DNA of 22,208 nt from assembly GCA_003254885.1 (NCBI GenBank), contig QANT01007051.1:1-22208 (forward strand). Direction: 5' to 3'. The notes beneath the pieces were generated by a model. It saw only the letters and a program-made list of their open reading frames with translations. It ran no database searches and had not been told where the DNA came from. Both the position numbers and the translations under genes were made by a program. Each line of letters opens with the position of its first letter. The stretch's first letter is position 1. Below, one piece after another: positions 9,854-18,179 of this stretch. This DNA comes from Purshia tridentata (Eukaryota > Streptophyta > Magnoliopsida > Rosales > Rosaceae).

Positions 9854-10110
9854 TTATGTGTTCAGCATAATTAACAATAGTCCTAAATAATTAACAGTAG
9901 GGAATTCTTCCCGTCCCAATTGAGCTTCTTTTTCTGAAACAAGGATTCATTAATATATATCTAGAATATCGATGTTTTTCTAGATCAATCATATACGTGT
10001 TTATTCTTTGTTCGAAACCATTTTTTTTGTTTGTATAACTTTAGTGTTCACAGGGGTTTTTTATTTGAGTTATAAAAATTAAATAAACACTAGACAAATC
10101 GAGTTGATAA

Positions 10111-13100
10111 ATGCTAAAAATCAGGTTTATGAACTTTGTTTTCATTTGTTTGATTAACCATACTAAAAAATATAGAATATCTACAAGAACTTTGATACCA
10201 AATGAGAATCATGCTTTGTATATTTCAAGTAATGTAGAAATTGGGGCCAAAAATATTAATAATAGTGGTTCTACCAGCAGTTATACAAAAAACTCTCAAG
10301 CTCATAATAAAAGATACAGATCTATTGGAAATATATTGAAAAACTCGAGTCAAATTGATGTTCAAGATGATCAATGCCATAGTTTATTATCTGATGAAAC
10401 TAATTTTCATCTTGATGATGGAGATACAACTTCCTCACCAAGTCACAACAATCAATATTGGCCAAGTATTTTACCACAGCAAAAGACATTGTATGTCTTT
10501 TTCTTTGATTGAATTTGCTTTTGTATTATAACATTATTGTCCCACTACTGATAATTGTTTGGTTTCCTTTGTTTTTCCCCTATTTTTTATAATGTTTTTT
10601 CATTTTAGAAACTGTTGCAGATTATGTTGATTTAGGTGATAAAACCTATAAGTGCTGTGATGCATTTTTTGGGTTAAAAGAAAGCATCAAAAGAAAGAAA
10701 AAAAAACAGCCTTTTTTCAGCCTCTGTTGTCAAGAAAGGTAAAATCATACTCTCATTTGCCAATCCAACGCCCCCCTTTTTAGACACTTTGCTTGATCAA
10801 ACAAAAGGACATACAAGCTTAGTGTTTAGGAAAAATATAAGAGCATATAATTCCATGTTTGCTTTTACTTTAATGGGAGCAAAAGTTGATCATTCAATTA
10901 GCAACAGACCAGGACCAAACATTTTTAAAATTAGTGGCCAAGTTCATCATCTAATAGGTTCATTGTTGCCATCTAAAGGAGAATGTCCAAAATTTGCCCA
11001 ACTTTACATCATTATGATACTGATAATGAAATCGAGAACCGTCTTGCAGCTATCAATTCCAATGAAAGAAATAACAATCCTGATGAAAGCAATGTTAAAG
11101 GTTTGATTTTAATGTTTGATCAATTAAATGAGTGGTAAAAATTTTTCGAACAATGAGAGACAAATTTGAAAACAGTACTCTTAACCATGTCAGCATCAGA
11201 TTGTTAGTTAGGCAACCAAATGATAGCAAACTATGAACAACCAGCATGTGATGAAATTGAAGGTCTAATTGTAGGATATATTGGTCTTCATTATTCAAAT
11301 AGAGATACTGTAATAGAATTCAAAGATAGTGGATTAAAAACAGTTACAAAATTACACCCAAAATTCATGTCTTTATAATATCCAATTCTGTTTCCATATG
11401 GAGAAGATGGTTTTAAACCCGACATCAAATTAAACAATTCTTTTAATGGACGTAAGCTAAATAGAGACGGAATGTTTATGAGAGCCTATATAGCTTATCA
11501 AATTCAAGAAAGAACATTTGAGTTTAGTACATTGTTAAAAGGTGGAAGATTGTTTCAACAATTTTTGGTAGATGCTTATGCAACAGTTGAGGAAGATAGA
11601 TTGGATTATATTTGCAAAAATAAAAAAAGATTTACATAGTGAGATTTATAAAGGTATTTATGATAAAATTTCAAAGGGTGATACTGATGCCAATAATATA
11701 GGACAAAAGGTTATATTATCAAGTTCTTATACGGGAAGTGCTAGATATATGATCAATAATTACTAAGATGCTATGGCAATTTGTAGATATTATGGCAACC
11801 CTATCTCTTCATTACATTTACTTGCAATGTCAAATGGCCGGAAATTGTATAAAGAACTTAATGAAAAGCCTGGATGCAAACCAGATGACAAACTTGATAT
11901 TGTTTGTAGAGTGCTTAAAATGAAACTCAATGATATGATTGATTATATCAAATATGGAAAAAGTTTTGGTGAAGTTAGAGCAGGTGAATACTAAAAACTT
12001 ATTAGTTGTCCCATTCTAATTTTATTCCTTTCTTATACAATAAAACTAATTAAACTCTTTGTTTTTTTTGGCTCATTGCATTCAGATATATGTGCAATTG
12101 AGTTTCAAAAAAAAGGTCTACCTCACTGTCATTTATTGGTCTGGTTGAGCCAACTATACAAGTGCATTTTTTCAATGGATATAGATAGTATCATTTCTGT
12201 TGAACTACGTACCAGACAAAACTGTAGATCAATATTGTATGATATTGTCAGTCAATTTATGATCTTCGGTCCATGTGGACCAGTAGATTCTCAATCTCCT
12301 TGCATGCGACAAGGTAAGTGTTCAAAACATTTTCCAAAGCCATATAAAAGCGAAACAATTTTGGAAACAAATAGTTTTCCTACATATAGATATCGTGAAA
12401 CGTGAAACCATGAACAGATTTGTGATAAAAAATTTAATCAAGATTGACAATAGATTTGTTGTGCCTTACAGTTTAGAATTATTATTAAGATACAATACTC
12501 ATATCAATGTTAAATCATGTTGTCAATTTATGTTGATAAATACCTTTTCAAATATGTAAACAAAGGTTCAGATAGAGCTAGAGCAATTATTGAAAACAAA
12601 CCTCATGATGAAATACTAGCCTATCTAAATTGCAGATATTTATCTCCATATGAAGCTATTTGGAGATCGTTTCAATTTCCAATTAATATTAGACAACCAA
12701 CTGTTGAGCAGTTGCAAATACATTTATCGTTGGAACAAAACATTGTTTTTAGCAATGATCAATCACTTGAATTAGTTCTTAATAACCAAGGTGTTCAAAC
12801 TACAATGTTAACTAGTTGGTTTGATACAAATAAAAATTTTGTTAAAGCACAAGAGCTATCTTATTCAGATTTTCCTTCCAAATTTGTTTGTGATTCTAAA
12901 ACTAAGCTCTGGAAACTTAGGAAACAAGGAAAATGCATAGGCCGAATAGCATATATTCATCCTGCATCTGGTGAATTATAATATCTAAGATTGCTTTTAA
13001 ATTTGCAAAAAGGTGCTTTGAATTTTGATGACATCAAAACTATTAATGTTATTCAACATTTATCATATCAATCTGCATGCAAATCTTTAGGATTATTAGA

Positions 13101-13460
13101 TGATGATAAAGAATGGATTGAAGCTTTATCAAATGTTGTTAGCACAGCTTCATGTTCAGCATTAAGACAGTTATTTGTCACAATTGTTTTATTTTGTGAT
13201 GTGGCAAGTTCTAGGCATCTTTTCAATACCCATTGGCAAAACATGTCTGAAGATATTTTGTACAAACTTCGAAGACATGCCAAATTTGATTTTGCTAGAG
13301 TTGAAAAATTCTCTTTTGTTTGAATTAGAAAAACTTTCTAATGCATCTTTCAGTTCTTTAAAAGAGCATGGCCTTCCATTGCCTGACGACAACAAAATGT
13401 TAAAAATTAGAAATAGATTGCTTAGAGAAGAATTAAATTACAACATACATGATTTGCAAA
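10111..13460 (+). pseudogene. Helitron Rep (HUH nuclease) region of RepHel, broken
   Basis: The first frame (10111-10512) begins MLKIRFMNF and holds KKYRISTRTLIPNENHALY. After a gap comes VADYVDLGDKTYKC (about 10615), then FRKNIRAYNSMFAFTLMGAK, IGSLLPSKGECPKFAQLY, ILFPYGEDGF and GGRLFQQFLVDAYATVEE, a typical Helitron N-terminal order. The nuclease follows: ARYMINNY, a frameshifted LFITFTCNVKWPEI (about 11809-11850), the HUH motif HCH at 12124-12132, and the two-tyrosine motif YLFKY at 12541-12555 within KYLFKYVNKGSDRARA. Later conserved pieces include LNCRYLSPYEAIWR, TMLTSWFDTNK, GRIAYIHPASGEL and ALRQLFVT. Lesions include CAA-to-TAA-type stops at 11376-11378 and 11764-11766, further in-frame stops, and frame changes near 10740, 11025, 11809, 11855, 12530 and 13320. 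In an active copy this domain nicks and joins DNA strands; here it cannot be made as one protein. Confidence 0.92.
11984..12085 (+). other. Short intron in the Helitron Rep region
   Basis: The frame runs to GKSFGEVRA plus one base at 11983, followed by GTGAAT. An AG at 12084-12085 after a T-rich tract leads into a frame reading DICAIEFQKKGLPHCHLLVW. Splicing joins the two as RA-D-ICAIEF in one frame, matching the uninterrupted FG-x-V-x-A-x-x-x-x-EFQKRGLPHCH order of relatives. The intron is 102 bp, AT-rich and contains stops. Confidence 0.75.
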
Positions 13461-13487
13461 AAAAATAACTCATATTTGATCACACAG

Positions 13488-14091
13488 CTAAACAAAGAAC
13501 AAAAAGAGGTTTATGATATTTTCATAGTTGCTGTCAATGGAAAAAAAAACCCGATCTTTTTTTGGAGGAAAATGAAAAATTTTTTTGTGGCACACAATAA
13601 TTAGTAAGATTAGATCTAATGGTAAAATAATTTTAGCAATTGCCTCTTCTAGAATAGCCTCTTTGCTCTTACCAGGAGGAAGAACCGCTCATTCTAGATT
13701 TAAAATACCATTAAATCTTACTGATTGCTCTACATGTCAGATCAAAAAGGAAACTAATCTTGCCACACTAATTGAAAAAACCGATTGAGTAATTTGGGAT
13801 GAAGCACCTATGAATCATAAAAATTGTTTTCAAGCAGTAGACAAATCCCTTTATGATATTTTGTCATATTTACATGACTCCAATAAGAATACATCATTTG
13901 GTGGAAAACCTTTTTTGCTTGGTAGTGATTTTGGGCAAATACTTCCAGTTATTCCAGGAGGTACAAAGGAAGAAATAATAGATGCATCTCTTAATAACTC
14001 TTATTTATGGCCTTATTAATTTTCAAATCTTTGTGTTGAAAGAAAATATGAGACTATCCAAAAAAGATTTGAACAATGAGGAAAAACAAAA
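13488..14091 (+). pseudogene. Helitron PIF1-type helicase, N-terminal half, Walker A destroyed
   Basis: The segment begins LNKEQKEVYDIF, the Q-like start of PIF1-family helicases. Walker A, normally GGTGKTFLW, reads G-G-K-stop-K-I-F-L-W at 13564-13590 with TGA at 13573-13575, so the nucleotide-binding loop is lost. Downstream are IASLLLPGGRTAHSRFKIPL, Walker B IWDEAPM (D-E at 13798-13803, just after a TGA at 13786), FGGKPFLLGSDFGQILPVIP, and SYLWPY followed by a stop. A frameshift then leads to FQIFVLKENMRLSKKDLNNE up to the insertion point. The active helicase would unwind donor DNA ahead of the rolling-circle fork. The coding similarity stops at 14091, where the nested element begins. Confidence 0.92.
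14083..14091 (+). repeat. 9-bp target-site duplication, left copy
   Basis: AAAACAAAA here and again at 15357-15365. In the helicase frame it encodes part of a K-Q-K tripeptide, and the tripeptide is read at both borders, which is what a duplicated target site in coding DNA predicts. Confidence 0.7.
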
Positions 14092-14244
14092 GAGTAATTT
14101 AATTATAAGGTACTACTCATTGAAAAAATTCACCAAAAACGCTCAAACCCAATAATTTACTTATAGATCACCTTTAATTTAATTTTTAGGTAACATCAAT
14201 TTATCGACAACCACAAATTTAATTTCAAGATAATAACAACTCAC

Positions 14245-14515
14245 CCATCTTCATATTTACAGTACAGTTTCAGTTCTTTATATTTACAGTATAGTTTCAG
14301 TTCTTCATATTTACAGTTTCATATTTACAGTACAGTTTCACCTACAGTTTCAGTTTCACTCTCAGTTTCAGTTTAATTCAAGAACAAACCTAAAATTTAA
14401 TTGTAATTCAGTTTCAGTTTGATTTTAAAACTGAAATACAATTTCAGAACTGAAACTAAATTACAATTTCATAATCAAATTGAAACTGAATTTTTGAAAC
14501 TGAAAATGAATATTT
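14245..14515. repeat. CAGTTTCAGTTT tandem and inverted array
   Basis: Between about 14245 and 14375 the plus strand repeats ATATTTACAG and CAGTTTCAGTT. Between about 14400 and 14515 the same motif appears first as CAGTTTCAGTTTGATTTT, then in reverse complement (AACTGAAACT, GAAACTGAA). The two halves could fold into a long imperfect hairpin. Subterminal motif arrays like this are common in DNA transposons, sometimes as transposase binding sites; that role here is inference. Confidence 0.65.
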
Positions 14516-14734
14516 ATGTGGGGAACTACGAGATTTATATCGTAGCCCAACAACAATTTGCATGTTGTTTTTTGTGATTTATATTATGCTACGAGAGCAG
14601 TATGGCAGATCGCTTTTGGTAGATGTTTTGCTTTTCCTTGATTCAATATCAACCTGCAGGTCAAATAAAGTTATTAATGTTACAAGCCAATAATTCAGAA
14701 TAAATATGTCATATAAAAATACGCAACGGACCTG

Positions 14735-15155
14735 AATGGAAGAATTAGTTTATGGAGTTGTCAAATCATTTAATGCCTTCTCAATGTCATTCTCATTTCT
14801 TCCAAATGGTGTTTCAGTAGCAAGCTCCTTCTCAAATTTGCAAAGTCCAACAACTTTTAGAATGACTAATGAAAATACAGGGGCTCATGTTATGCACATA
14901 TACAGGGGCTCATGTTGACGAATCAATTCCAACTCGGATGAACAATCCAATGGTACCAATCGACTCAAAGCAGCGAGGGGATGAATTGGAGGTTGGTCCG
15001 ACCTCACGATCTGGCCGGAAAAGCTTGGATCACGGTCAGAGCTTGCTTGGGCCTGTGTGTACGGGCTAAGAGTACTAGGGAAGGGAGAGGGAGAAGAGAG
15101 GGTCTTGATGGTGATGGTTTTGCCACCTAGCTTGCTGGCAAACTCGCCGAACTGA
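14735..15155 (-). pseudogene. Captured gene fragment within the nested element, unidentified
   Basis: On the minus strand an acceptor-like TTTCAG (about 15151-15156) is followed by a frame of about 88 codons starting FGEFASKLGGKTITIKTLSS, serine/proline-rich in the middle and ending near ELELIRQHEPL with a TGA at about 14893. After a 25-bp duplication (units at 14876-14900 and from 14901) the same frame continues VVGLCKFEKELATETPFGRN, then ENDIEKALNDL, and stops before 14735. The first part is much more GC-rich than the Helitron, and a pyrimidine-rich 5'UTR-like stretch (15160-15240) precedes it. Together these suggest the 5' end of a host gene picked up by the element. I do not recognise the gene. 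Confidence 0.45.
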
Positions 15156-15356
15156 AAGAGTAATCGAAGAGAGAGTGTTCAGGGACCAGACAAGGAAGAA
15201 AGTGAGAGGGAGGAGAGAGAGTGTTTGAGAGAAAATGAAAAGGAAAGGAAAACTGATTTTGGTTTAATTAATGAGTTACCTTATTGTTAAATTTAGTTAA
15301 TTTGTGTACTAGAGACTAAATAGGTTTCAAAATATGCATCTTACAGTAATTATTTC

Positions 15357-15365
15357 AAAACAAAA
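15357..15365 (+). repeat. 9-bp target-site duplication, right copy
   Basis: AAAACAAAA, matching 14083-14091 exactly; helicase coding sequence resumes here as K-Q-K-I-S-A-F-A-N. Confidence 0.7.
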
Positions 15366-16276
15366 AATAAGTGCTTTTGCAAATTCTTCAAATTGGTGAT
15401 GGTCAAATTACTGATATCAAAGATTTAAATGATGAAGAAGCAAGTTGGATAGAAATTCCTAATGATTTATTACTCCAGTCAGACACAAATGCTATCAAAT
15501 CAATTTTTTTTAGCTATATACCCTGATTTTGACAATGATTGTGAAAATTTTACATATTTAAGAGAACAAGCTATTATTACACCTTGAAATCATACAATTA
15601 AAGAAATAAATGACTATATCACAAATTTATTAAGGAGAGAAACACAATTATTTAAGTTCAAATTCTTTATGTTCATCATTTGATAATTTTCAAAATCTTA
15701 ACATAATGTACCCTATAGAGTTTCTTAACCAACTAGAATTCAGTGAGTTACCCACACATTCTTTAACTTTAAAATCAGGGATGCCTATCATGTTATTGAG
15801 AAATTTAAATAAATCTTTTGGCCTATGTAATGGAACAAGATTAGTCATTACACAAATGCTTGATAGAGTGATTGAAGCCAAAATTTTGACTGGTAGACAC
15901 ATTGGTTATAAACTCTTTATTACCTAGAATTATTATTTCAACCATAAAAAAATAATGGCCTTTCATTTTTAAATGTCGCCAATTTCCAATTAGGCCATGT
16001 TATGTAATGACAATAAATAAAAGTCAAGGGCAATCTTTAAAAAAAGTTGGATTATATCTTTCTCAGCCTGTTTTCACCCATGGACAACTTTATGTTTCAT
16101 TATCTAGAGTTAAATCAAAAGAAGGGTTGAAAAGTATTATACACAATAATGGAGAAGCACCAAACAAATATGCAAAAAACATTGTCTACAAAGATGTTTT
16201 GCAAAATTTAGTTACTGGTCTAATTATTGATTATCCATACAATTTTAAACACAATTATATTATTTATGTGCCTTAA
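15357..16276 (+). pseudogene. Helitron PIF1-type helicase, C-terminal half, broken
   Basis: Coding resumes as KQKISAFAN, then ILQIGDGQI after a small deletion at about 15383, and DEEASWIEIPNDLLLQSD. Next come YLREQAIITP followed by TGA, then TIKEINDYITNLL. A cleaner stretch (15706-15927) reads MYPIEFLNQLEFSELPTHSL, GMPIMLLRNLNKSFGLCNGT and RLVITQMLDRVIEAKILTG. The last part (16007-16276) contains the motif V/VI core MTINKSQGQSLKKVGLYL and VFTHGQLYVSLSRV, the hallmark C-terminal end of Helitron helicases. Stops at 15925-15927 and around 15950-15970 and frame changes separate the pieces. It is the second half of the protein interrupted at 14092. Confidence 0.92.
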
Positions 16277-16348
16277 CAACTATAAAAATCTTATATTTGC
16301 AAACTAACCCAAATTCAATGATATTTGCAGATTCACATCACAATCAAC

Positions 16349-16486
16349 ATGATTCCAATTCACAGCTTGGTTCCATTTGAACATAACAAAAAAATTCGAG
16401 TAACAATTTTCAGAATTTGGAGACCAAGAAGTTTTGCATCGAATAACCAGTACTTCGGCTTGCATTGCATATTGATTGATACATTG
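16349..16486 (+). pseudogene. RPA1-like OB-fold exon associated with the Helitron
   Basis: The frame starts MIPIHSLVPFEHNKK, continues IRVTIFRIWRPRSF and ends YFGLHCILIDTL immediately before GTAAGA, a good donor site. This order (SLVP, then R-V-x-I-x-R-I-W, then F-x-L-H-C-I-L-I-D) is that of the first OB fold of plant RPA 70-kDa-like proteins, which plant Helitrons often encode next to RepHel. An AG at 16329-16330 after TATTTGC could be the acceptor of an upstream 5'UTR intron. The rest of the OB fold should follow in a downstream exon, but none could be recognised, so the gene looks truncated. Confidence 0.68.
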
Positions 16487-17730
16487 GTAAGACAATTGTT
16501 TTCTTCAAACAATTTTTCCTTACTAATCATGAATAATTTATATTTTCATTTCCTTTTTACCAAAAATTAAATTGATTTCGTACATAGAGCTCTTTAATGA
16601 CAAAAATTTTGCATCCTTTAATATCAATAAAAATATTTAACTAATGTATCACTTTGTCAATCAAAATAATTGATACCTGTAAATTGTTTTTTTTTCTTTT
16701 TGTACAAACAACATAAACAGCTTTAGAACTAAGTCTATCCACAAATAGGCTACCTCTACTTATCTGTGTTACTCATCAACACAAAACTTGAAACCATTCG
16801 TTCAAAAATTAACCTGTGACTGTTTCCTCCATGAGGTCACCCATCTTCATGAGTAAATAATACAAAAAATACATCTATCAAAATCAGTGTTATCACTAAC
16901 TCTAAATTGATTCATAATTTACATTGCATGTATTTTCTGAAAATAATTTATCTATAAGTATTGCTTTTAACTGTTGACATTGATATTAATGCAAAAACAA
17001 AAAGTTAAGCAAAAACCTCATATTCTCATGTCTGATTAATCTCCCTCCTTGTTTCCATCTCATAAACTTCATTTGTGATAAATTTTTTAGTATGTGAATG
17101 TCAAGAAATTTATATATAGTTGTTAAAATTTGGTATAAAAATCTATGTACTTTCTTCCTCTAAAACCCCCCTTCTAAGAACTTTTACCATCTATAATATA
17201 TTGAATTGCAAGCACACAAAAAGCATTCTCAACACTTACATTAATATTCTCATTTCTCATCACAATGTATATCTCTTATTTAAAAATGAAAAATCTTAAC
17301 CTTTGATTACCTTATTAGCTTAGTTTACTCTCTATAAGTACTATTTAAAAATGACCATGATAATGCTCTACCTTTTTTAGTTCCATCTTCACCTCTACAT
17401 GTATTTTTATTTGCATTCTTCATGCTAATATAAAAATTATAGAACAGTATACTTACCTAATTAGACTTCCCAAACTCAATCTTTCCCCATATGCTCTTAC
17501 AATACAAGTACTGAAAAATGTCATCCACTCTCAAGTGCTCAAAACAGGCACATAGTCCAAGTTGTGAATAAACACTCCCAAATATCCCATTCAAACTCAA
17601 ACCCAGCTCAAATTTCACATCCAATCCCACTTTGTTTTACTATGTTTCTCTCCATCTCTCATATCCACTATTAAACTTACTTTTGAAATACTTATTCTAA
17701 TATTTTTTAAAAACATGACCTTACTTGAAG
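16487..17730. other. AT-rich DNA, no gene seen; possible Helitron 3' part
   Basis: No open frame with recognisable content, and stops are dense in all frames. The next RPA exons were looked for and not found. The Helitron 3' end (a GC-rich hairpin a few bases before CTRR) should lie here or further right, but no convincing candidate was seen. An antisense frame at 16304-16495 is only the shadow of the RPA-like exon. Confidence 0.5.
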
Positions 17731-17830
17731 AAATCTAGACATCCATCCTAAAACCAATTGGCAATGGGAGGAGTAGACCAAACCCTTATAAACCACTAGC
17801 AAGACCCTCACATCTTCAATGTGGGATTCT
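17731..17830 (-). repeat. LTR-promoter-like fragment with TATA box (minus)
   Basis: On the minus strand the order is CCCACATTGAAGATGTGAGG, then GTGGTTTATAAGGG (TATA-like), then CTCCTCCCATTGCCAATTGG and TTTTAGGATGGATG. A CACATTG box, TATAAG and a GCCAATTGG box in this spacing recur in LTR or TRIM-like repeats of many dicots. It is called from memory of that pattern only. Ends and target duplication were not found. Confidence 0.4.
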
Positions 17831-18179
17831 CTCAACACTGCCTTCAAGCTGAGTTTACGCCTGCTCACCCTGCATTTGCACCTGCTGATAGGACCCTCCC
17901 CGAATTCCACCCTGGAACTCGGGGTGATCCTGCGGGAATCCAATATCAAGGAAAATCCTATCGAAAGTTCGGCAGAACTTCCCCTAAAATTGGACTAACC
18001 CTTTCTCCATAAAGACTTGCAAAAGCACTTCTAAGCATCACAGCTCCTCTACCATAACCAAAAAGGGTCTCCGACCCAAAATTTCAAAAACAATTATTTA
18101 ACTATTCAGTTGATTATCAGAGCTACGCTACAAAATTTATTAAGGAAATAAGATTTACAAAAAAAAAATTTAAACACCT
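17831..18179. other. Noncoding repeat-like sequence with a GC-rich hairpin
   Basis: It contains an inverted repeat with 12-base arms at 17898-17909 (CCCCGAATTCCA) and 17913-17924 (TGGAACTCGGGG), separated by three bases and with one mismatch. The remainder resembles LTR-type noncoding DNA, including CTTCCCCTAAAATTGGAC and an A-rich run at about 18160. Small open frames here (17707-17949 minus, 17821-18012 plus) have no recognisable content. Confidence 0.35.

Larger units (their letters stand above)
7991..10110. other. AT/T-rich DNA upstream of the Helitron frame, no gene called
   Basis: The stretch holds the local duplications listed separately, a T-rich plus strand from about 8740 to 9700, three tandem GTTGAAATA units near 9800-9830, and a perfect 18-bp palindrome AACACTTAATTAAGTGTT at 9836-9853. 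Several plus-strand open frames (8649-8894, 8756-9073, 9223-9519) encode strings of F, L, S and I from T-rich DNA and show no domain. Part of this region is likely the 5' portion of the Helitron, but I could not place the TC terminus. Confidence 0.45.
14092..15356. mobile_element. 1265-bp element inserted in the Helitron helicase, Mutator-like with captured gene sequence
   Basis: Helicase homology stops at 14091 (EEKQK) and resumes at 15357 (KQKISAFAN), and the flanking 9-bp duplication fits the 8-11 bp target duplications of Mutator-like elements. The ends are only weakly inverted: GAGTAATTTAATTATAAGG on the left, GAAATAATTACTGTAAGAT as reverse complement of the right. A second, better inverted similarity lies just inside (14095-14121 versus 15270-15295). 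The left third is a tandem and inverted array built on CAGTTTCAGTTT and ATATTTACAG. The right part is GC-richer and open on the minus strand, as if taken from a gene. No transposase is present, so it is non-autonomous. The insertion is certain; the Mutator assignment is inferred. Confidence 0.68.
10111..16486 (+). mobile_element. Decayed plant Helitron (RepHel plus RPA-like exon), with a nested insertion
   Basis: Helitrons are rolling-circle DNA transposons whose RepHel protein joins an HUH-type Rep nuclease to a PIF1-family 5'-3' helicase; plant copies often also encode an RPA-like single-strand DNA-binding protein. All three parts are present in the expected order: Rep (up to about 13460), helicase (13488-14091 and 15357-16276) and an OB-fold-like exon (16349-16486). 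The limits given are those of recognisable coding sequence. The real element must be longer, but I could not identify the 5' TC end or the 3' hairpin with CTRR end. Every part carries stops or frameshifts, so this copy is non-autonomous. A separate transposon interrupts it at 14092-15356. Confidence 0.92.

Noticed and set aside
13068..13395. Minus-strand frames across the Helitron
   Set aside because: Antisense shadows of the Rep-to-helicase linker, which is clearly homologous on the plus strand.
14107..15346. The nested segment read as a large intron (AAG|GTACTA ... TTACAG|T)
   Set aside because: Splice-like borders exist, but joining there leaves extra codons in the helicase. The 9-bp duplication of the K-Q-K codons fits a transposon insertion better.
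17898..17924. GC-rich hairpin as the Helitron 3' terminus
   Set aside because: No CTRR follows within the usual 10-12 bases on either strand, so it was not used to set the Helitron end.
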